Source: JAJDFU01 sp964640855
GTDB lineage: Bacteria > Bacteroidota > Bacteroidia > Chitinophagales > Saprospiraceae
Reading direction: 5' to 3'
Assembly (NCBI GenBank): GCA_964640855.1
Contig: CAZXIX010000002.1
Coordinates: 1 to 64,000, forward strand
DNA: 64,000 bases
Part shown: positions 59,633-64,000 of the stretch, one piece after another
How the letters are laid out: every line of letters begins with the position of its first letter
Position numbering within the stretch: position 1 is the first letter of the stretch
The notes under the pieces: model-generated
Told to the model about the DNA's origin: nothing
What the model saw: only the letters and a program-made list of their open reading frames with translations
Database searches by the model: none
Translations under genes and position numbers: made by a program

Positions 59633-60934
59633 CTAAGTGGGCTGTTTAGCTTCCCGAACCAGTTCCCGATACCATTCCCCCCAGCCTTCCCAGCCATGGG
59701 TGGAAGAAAAAGAACTGTTGTGCCAGATGGGAATAAAATGCCCTTTGCATGCCTTTACTTCGCGGATCAGACTGCAAGCCTGTGTCCAGGCTTCTGCCAG
59801 CCCCAGAGAAAGGTAGTTTTTCAGCGTCCCGTCCATTAGCGTTGCGGGATAGATCATTAAATCGGTTATGGATTCGGCCTCCAGATCATACCAGGGAAAT
59901 GGACGGGATGTCCCGGCCCGAAACCCGTGATGGTCCGGGTAGGCCATGCTCCAGTCTTCTCGAATCCCTTCGGAAAGCAGTTTTCGATAGGTTTCAGGGA
60001 GATGCAGTTTTAAAAAGTGTTGCCGGCTTCTTGTGACAGGCTCTCCGATCACGTTTTCCAGCTGTCTTTTTTCCTGGGCCAGGTATCGGGAATCTTCATT
60101 CGAAGCGTAAGAGGGATGCAGGCCCAGCCGAAAGCCCGATTCCCGGAGCCTTTGAATTAAAGAAACGAAAGGCCTGGCACCGGGCCTGCCCCCTTTGTCC
60201 CACTGACCTCGCCTGGCATAAAGGATGAAGAATACGGAATCTTCCGCTGGATGTAGATCCGCCAACTCAGCGTAGGTGTCGAAGGGGTCCTGGCGGTCGG
60301 AGCCCAGGACAGCCAATTGCTCCATGGCCAGAGAGGGGTTTCCTGGCAAATGATAAAAAAATCGGGCAGGGATTTGCCACAGGGGCTTGTGCCGGTAGGC
60401 CCACGGAAGGTCCAGGTCGTAGGTAGGTGTAAAACGGTAATCCGGAAGGGGAAAGGAATAATCGGGAAGCTGTTCGGCCAGTCGGGCCACCAGCCAATCC
60501 CCCCATCTGTCAACCAGGGGGCGTGTCAAGGTTGCGCTTTGTGCAGACCAGGAAGCCCGTGCTGGAAATCTTCCAAACCGATCCGGTTCAAAGGGGACAT
60601 ACTCCTCATAGCGGGATAGAAGGAAGAAAATCAGATCCAGGGGCCCGGAGAAAGAGGAAGCGGTATCCCTCTCAATACCAGGAGGTTGGGAAAAGTCAGA
60701 GGTAGGTAACCAGGACGACACACCTTTATCCCAAAGCAGTGTATGATGGGGCAGCTTCAAGGCGTTAGGAAAAAGATCAGTTTGTGAGCTGAGGTCGAGA
60801 ATGGGGCCTGGCCAGTCGGTGGGGCATTCCGCCGGGCGCAGGATTTTGAAATTAACCGGATACCAATGCCGGAAAAGTACCTTCAGCGTGTAGGTGAGCC
60901 GGGGCGTGAGGACATTGGAAATACAGAGAACCAT
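59633..60934 (-). CDS. Polysaccharide deacetylase-like protein (DUF7033-type N-terminus)
   Basis: A 433-residue protein without signal peptide. The N-terminal 130 residues match the accessory domain found with Bacteroidota deacetylase-like proteins (LDLIFFLLSRYEEY, FGRFPA). The catalytic-fold part opens RFTPTYDLDLPWAYRHK, where the usual DD metal pair reads DLD, then LGLHPSYASNED (His of the second motif), SRQHFLKLHLP and DHHGFRAGTSRPFPWYD (third motif). IPIWHNSS ends the barrel. NodB-type enzymes remove N-acetyl groups from surface glycans. Activity is probable but the substrate is unknown. Confidence 0.85.
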   Translation of the reverse strand: MVLCISNVLTPRLTYTLKVLFRHWYPVNFKILRPAECPTDWPGPILDLSSQTDLFPNALKLPHHTLLWDKGVSSWLPTSDFSQPPGIERDTASSFSGPLDLIFFLLSRYEEYVPFEPDRFGRFPARASWSAQSATLTRPLVDRWGDWLVARLAEQLPDYSFPLPDYRFTPTYDLDLPWAYRHKPLWQIPARFFYHLPGNPSLAMEQLAVLGSDRQDPFDTYAELADLHPAEDSVFFILYARRGQWDKGGRPGARPFVSLIQRLRESGFRLGLHPSYASNEDSRYLAQEKRQLENVIGEPVTRSRQHFLKLHLPETYRKLLSEGIREDWSMAYPDHHGFRAGTSRPFPWYDLEAESITDLMIYPATLMDGTLKNYLSLGLAEAWTQACSLIREVKACKGHFIPIWHNSSFSSTHGWEGWGEWYRELVREAKQPT

Positions 60935-61053
60935 GTCTGGCTTTGGTTGTAAATTCGGGCTTTAATGGTAAAGTGGTGTCATATCTGATGCTAAATACCT
61001 AATTTTATTAAACCTGATCCTCCTGATTTTGTATTTAGATTAACTTCTAATTT

Positions 61054-61866
61054 ATGCATCGGTACATCCTTATTCTCTGTCTGTTTGCTCTGCTTCCGGC
61101 CCTGCAGGGGCAGGATGTCATCAGTTTCGGACAGAACTACTATGAAGACAATCAGGGGATTATCTATAGTAAGGAGACGACAGTTGACCTGAAGCTGCAT
61201 ACCTTTGGTTTTGCGCTGGGTTTGAACTTCGGTACGATAAGAACTTACTACCTCACCCGGTATATCAACATCGAATTCGGAGAGATCCGTCATCCGAAAG
61301 AATTCCGGCAAAGTTTTGACTTGCCCATTACCTCGGGGAGAATATCGCGTTCCTTTGTTTTTGGAAAGCAGAACAACTTTTTTGTCCTTCGAGGCGGTGT
61401 GGGAGCCAAGCGATATGTTTCGGAAAAAGCCAGCCGGAAAGGTGTGGCCATTGCTTTGTCTTACAGCGGTGGGATTGCCCTGGGCCTGCTGAAACCTTAT
61501 TATCTGGACCTTCGGCGTTTTCCGGATCCCCCTGCTCCTGGTGGACAGGTGGTCATTTCAAGCGAGAAGTTTTCCGAAGCGAATCGTTCGGATTTTCTGG
61601 ATATCAACAAGATCATCGGCTCCTCCGGCTTTGGACGGGGCCTGGGCGAAATCGGTATCCGGCCCGGCGGCCACGCCAAATTCGGTATCCAATTCGACTG
61701 GGGGGCATTCGACCAATTCGCCAAAGCGCTCGAATTGGGTGTTATGCTTGATGCTTTCTTTGGGGAGATCCCCATCATGGTGGAAGATCCGACCGTCGAC
61801 AACGTGGAAAACCGATTTCTGTTTGTGAACTTCTATCTCAGTCTGCAGTTAGGCAAGCGAAGATAA
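61054..61866 (+). CDS. Conserved exported protein, probable beta barrel
   Basis: A 270-residue protein with signal peptide (MHRYILILCLFALLPALQGQ). The mature part has alternating strands with aromatic girdles (FGFALGLNFGTIRTYYL, GRISRSFVFGKQNNFFVLRGG, RFLFVNFYLSLQLGKRR at the very end, a barrel-type C-terminus). It was not recognised as a named family. It lies 78 bases before lipA on the same strand; no functional link is evident. Confidence 0.72.
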   Translation: MHRYILILCLFALLPALQGQDVISFGQNYYEDNQGIIYSKETTVDLKLHTFGFALGLNFGTIRTYYLTRYINIEFGEIRHPKEFRQSFDLPITSGRISRSFVFGKQNNFFVLRGGVGAKRYVSEKASRKGVAIALSYSGGIALGLLKPYYLDLRRFPDPPAPGGQVVISSEKFSEANRSDFLDINKIIGSSGFGRGLGEIGIRPGGHAKFGIQFDWGAFDQFAKALELGVMLDAFFGEIPIMVEDPTVDNVENRFLFVNFYLSLQLGKRR

Positions 61867-61882
61867 TCAACCGCCATTTCCC

Positions 61883-61890
61883 TATTTTTG
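61883..61890 (+). promoter_or_regulatory. Putative -7 box upstream of lipA
   Basis: TATTTTTG matches TAnnTTTG, 54 bases before ATG 61945. No matching -33 element was found. It also covers the TTG that could be taken for an upstream start, which argues for the ATG. Confidence 0.45.
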
Positions 61891-61944
61891 CTCGAATCGC
61901 TGGAGTCTTTTCCAGCTTCTTACAAACCAAAAAGTGTATCTCCC

Positions 61945-62844
61945 ATGCTGGAGCTTCCAATAATTGAATCCAAAAAAGAAAGACGCAGAAAACCGGATTG
62001 GCTGCGTGTCAAATTGCCGGTAGGGCCCAAGTACAAGAAAGTCCGGGAGCTGGTTGACAAATACCAGCTGCATACTATTTGCCAGAGCGGTAATTGCCCG
62101 AACATGGGCGAGTGCTGGGGAGAAGGCACGGCCACCTTCATGATTTTAGGCAATACCTGCACCCGTTCTTGTTCCTTCTGCGCGGTCAAAACCGGCCGTC
62201 CGGGCGAATACGATGAGGATGAACCCCGCCGAGTAGCAGAAGCCATTCAATTGATGGGGGTCAAGCACGCTGTGATCACTTCCGTCAACCGGGACGAGCG
62301 CAAAGACAGGGGTGCCGAAATCTGGTACGAGACGGTCCGCCTGGTCAAAGAGAATACTCCCGAGACAACCATTGAAACGCTAATACCCGACGTACGGGCG
62401 ACCTGGGATGCGCTGGAACGAATGATCAGCGCAGGTCAGGAGGTGGTTTCTCATAACATGGAGACCGTCGAAGCTCTCTATCGCAAGGTCAGGCCTCAGG
62501 CCAAATACCAACGCAGTCTCGAGCAGATCAAGCGCACCAAAGCCTTTGGCAAAAGGACCAAATCCGGAATCATGGTCGGCTTGGGCGAAACAGACGAGCA
62601 GGTTTTCAAGCTGATGGATGACCTTCTGGAGCACGACTGCGATGTACTGACCATCGGGCAGTATCTGCAACCTACCAAAATGCATCTCGAGGTAGCCTCT
62701 TATGTCCATCCCGATAAATTCGCTGAATACAAGGAGGTCGGGCTGGAAAAGGGCTTTGACTACGTTGAAAGCAGCCCGTTGGTACGCTCCTCTTACCACG
62801 CCGAAAGACACGTATATCCTTCGGAAGGTCGGCAAGCCAGCTGA
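61945..62844 (+). CDS. lipA: Lipoyl synthase
   Basis: A 299-residue radical-SAM enzyme that inserts two sulfurs into octanoyl groups on E2 and H proteins. The auxiliary cluster motif is CQSGNCPNMGECW (CX4CX5C), the radical-SAM cluster CTRSCSFCAV (CX3CX2C), and RSSYHAERH at the C-terminus provides the conserved Ser ligand region. ATG 61945 is chosen; a TTG 19 codons upstream lies in the presumed promoter. LipA serves the 2-oxoglutarate dehydrogenase encoded earlier in the window. lipB is not adjacent. Confidence 0.97.
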   Translation: MLELPIIESKKERRRKPDWLRVKLPVGPKYKKVRELVDKYQLHTICQSGNCPNMGECWGEGTATFMILGNTCTRSCSFCAVKTGRPGEYDEDEPRRVAEAIQLMGVKHAVITSVNRDERKDRGAEIWYETVRLVKENTPETTIETLIPDVRATWDALERMISAGQEVVSHNMETVEALYRKVRPQAKYQRSLEQIKRTKAFGKRTKSGIMVGLGETDEQVFKLMDDLLEHDCDVLTIGQYLQPTKMHLEVASYVHPDKFAEYKEVGLEKGFDYVESSPLVRSSYHAERHVYPSEGRQAS

Positions 62845-62898
62845 GTATTCTCAGGTCTAAAAGGCGGGCTGATCTACCCGGAGCCCTGGCAGCGGATC

Positions 62899-64000
62899 TC
62901 AATCGAGAATGACCGATTTGAGGTCCAGCCTCAGGGCTTCCTTAATTTTAAGCGGGATGGAGCTGTTCTCGTAAATTCCTGAAAAGCGATTGGCTCCCGG
63001 ACCATAGGCAAAAACAGGGATAAGCGTGCCTGTCGGCTCCGTGGTGGTAAAGGCACCGATAAGATCCTTATCGGTGGACCCTACATTCAGGGCGAATCCA
63101 CCGGTTTCGTGATCGGCCGTTAGCAAGACAAGCGTTTCACCGTTGGCCTGAGCGAAATCCAGGGCTACCTTCACGACCTTGTCAAAATCCAGGACCTCTT
63201 CAATGACCGTATCCGTATCGTTGTTTCTCCCGGCTTTATCGAAATGGGAAGATTCGATCACAAGGAAAAATCCTTCTTTCTTCTGTGACCTGGCCATTAA
63301 ATAATCTATGGCTTTTTGAGTAGCGATCGGCAGATAATCGCGCCCGGCCCGAGCCGAGGGTGGATCCTGCCGGGCAGTGAAAAAGGCAATTTTGTTTTCA
63401 GGATTAAAATCGGGGATTTCACGCTTCCAGCTACCGTAATGCTTCAACACCTCGTATTCCTTCTTTTTTAGCAATTCCAGAAAATTCCTCTGGTCGGATC
63501 GCAGGTTGAAAAAGTCGGCACCTCCTCCTATGATCAGGTCAATGCCCGATATCAGCAGTTCGCTGGCGGTAAGTTCCGGATCCTCACCCGAAGGAAGATG
63601 GGCATAAAAGGCCGCCAGGGAAGGATAAGTAAGGCTGGAACTGGACAGAAGCCCTGTTTCATATCCCTTGAGGTCGGCTTCCTCCAGAATATTGGTCACC
63701 CGCATCGTATCGGGTCCTACTCCTAAGGCACCGTTGTAGGTTTTAATGCCGCAGGATATAGCGGTAGCGCCGGCGGCTGCATCCGTAATCAGATTGTCGA
63801 AAGAAGTCGGCTTATGGATGCCGACTATCGGGAAATTTTCAATGTGAAGGCGCTTCTTTTGGTATAAGCCGGCCGTTATTTGGCTAACCCCCATACCGTT
63901 GCCGATGAGAAGGATGATGTTTCGGGCTTGCTCTTCCGTGAAGTCTCCTTTCTCTGTTCCTGAATAGTCAGCAAGGTCAGGGGCACAAGAGCCAAGCAGG
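62899..64000 (-). CDS. Alkaline-phosphatase-fold lipoprotein lacking catalytic residues (cut by window edge)
   Basis: The frame runs off the right edge; the visible 367 residues begin LLGSCAPD, a lipobox with the lipidated Cys, so this is a lipoprotein. The alkaline phosphatase fold is clear: NIILLIGNGMGVSQ, LITDAAAGATAISCGIKTYNGALGV, IESSHFDKAGRNNDTD, LLTADHETGGFALN, LIPVFAYGPGANRFSGIYEN. Compared with the family consensus, metal ligand Asp is Asn (63898-63900), nucleophile Ser is Ala (63778-63780), a His zinc ligand is Arg (63226-63228) and another His is Pro (63034-63036). The DHETGG metal motif remains. Normal phosphatase activity is therefore unlikely. A binding or structural role in the envelope is inferred. 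Confidence 0.88.
   Translation of the reverse strand, partial: LLGSCAPDLADYSGTEKGDFTEEQARNIILLIGNGMGVSQITAGLYQKKRLHIENFPIVGIHKPTSFDNLITDAAAGATAISCGIKTYNGALGVGPDTMRVTNILEEADLKGYETGLLSSSSLTYPSLAAFYAHLPSGEDPELTASELLISGIDLIIGGGADFFNLRSDQRNFLELLKKKEYEVLKHYGSWKREIPDFNPENKIAFFTARQDPPSARAGRDYLPIATQKAIDYLMARSQKKEGFFLVIESSHFDKAGRNNDTDTVIEEVLDFDKVVKVALDFAQANGETLVLLTADHETGGFALNVGSTDKDLIGAFTTTEPTGTLIPVFAYGPGANRFSGIYENSSIPLKIKEALRLDLKSVILD

Overview
The window is a dense, moderately GC-rich chromosome segment from a member of the Bacteroidota, most likely the Saprospiria (Lewinella/Haliscomenobacter-like). This is inferred from type IX secretion genes (PorP/SprF-like, PorX, a type B sorting-domain protein), Bacteroidota-type promoters (TTG-N19/20-TAnnTTTG), the lack of Shine-Dalgarno sites, a TPR/outer-membrane gene block and DUF6427. 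No tRNA, rRNA, CRISPR array, insertion sequence or prophage was seen. Two 10-N runs (5762-5771 and 28720-28729) are scaffold gaps inside genes, and genes are cut at both window edges.

Layout. 1-2.6 kb: a truncated SLC12-type cotransporter, a NuiA-like protein and a membrane-anchored HNH protein. 2.6-15.4 kb: mnmE, an NmrA-like reductase and mtnA, followed by a sterol locus. On the minus strand lie a polyprenyl diphosphate synthase and an oxidosqualene cyclase; divergently lie a membrane-bound AraC regulator, a eukaryotic-type squalene synthase, squalene epoxidase and HMG-CoA synthase. The cyclase carries the Tyr/His/Ile residues of cycloartenol synthases. 15.4-22.4 kb: trkH-trkA, a low-molecular-weight tyrosine phosphatase, sucA and rpsT. 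22.5-28.1 kb: phenylacetate degradation, with paaE plus a TetR regulator and paaABC separated by a lipoprotein and a desaturase. Both paa promoters carry the same 16-bp palindrome, a likely TetR operator.

28.1-39.1 kb: an HtrA-like protease with a zinc ribbon, PorP/SprF, a bactofilin-AtpZ-AtpI-biotin carrier run, dsbD with a stand-alone copy of its N-terminal domain, purQ, DUF6427, a hydrolase and an HD phosphohydrolase. 39.2-50.9 kb: porX, tatC, a Ca2+/Na+ antiporter, YbaB, a LamG/type B sorting protein, an XRE regulator, an ECF sigma factor, a subtilase with a SPOR domain, a rhomboid protease and pfkA. 51.1-64 kb: tdk, purH, coaX, an outer-membrane protein, two paralogous TPR proteins (one with a degenerate HQxxH metalloprotease domain), upp, a deacetylase-like protein, lipA and an alkaline-phosphatase-fold lipoprotein that has lost several catalytic residues.

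The strongest leads are the sterol (probably cycloartenol) locus with its own mevalonate enzyme and regulator, the paired paa operators, the phosphatase-like pseudoenzyme, the SPOR-subtilase, and the MnmE insertion that looks like captured low-complexity intergenic DNA.
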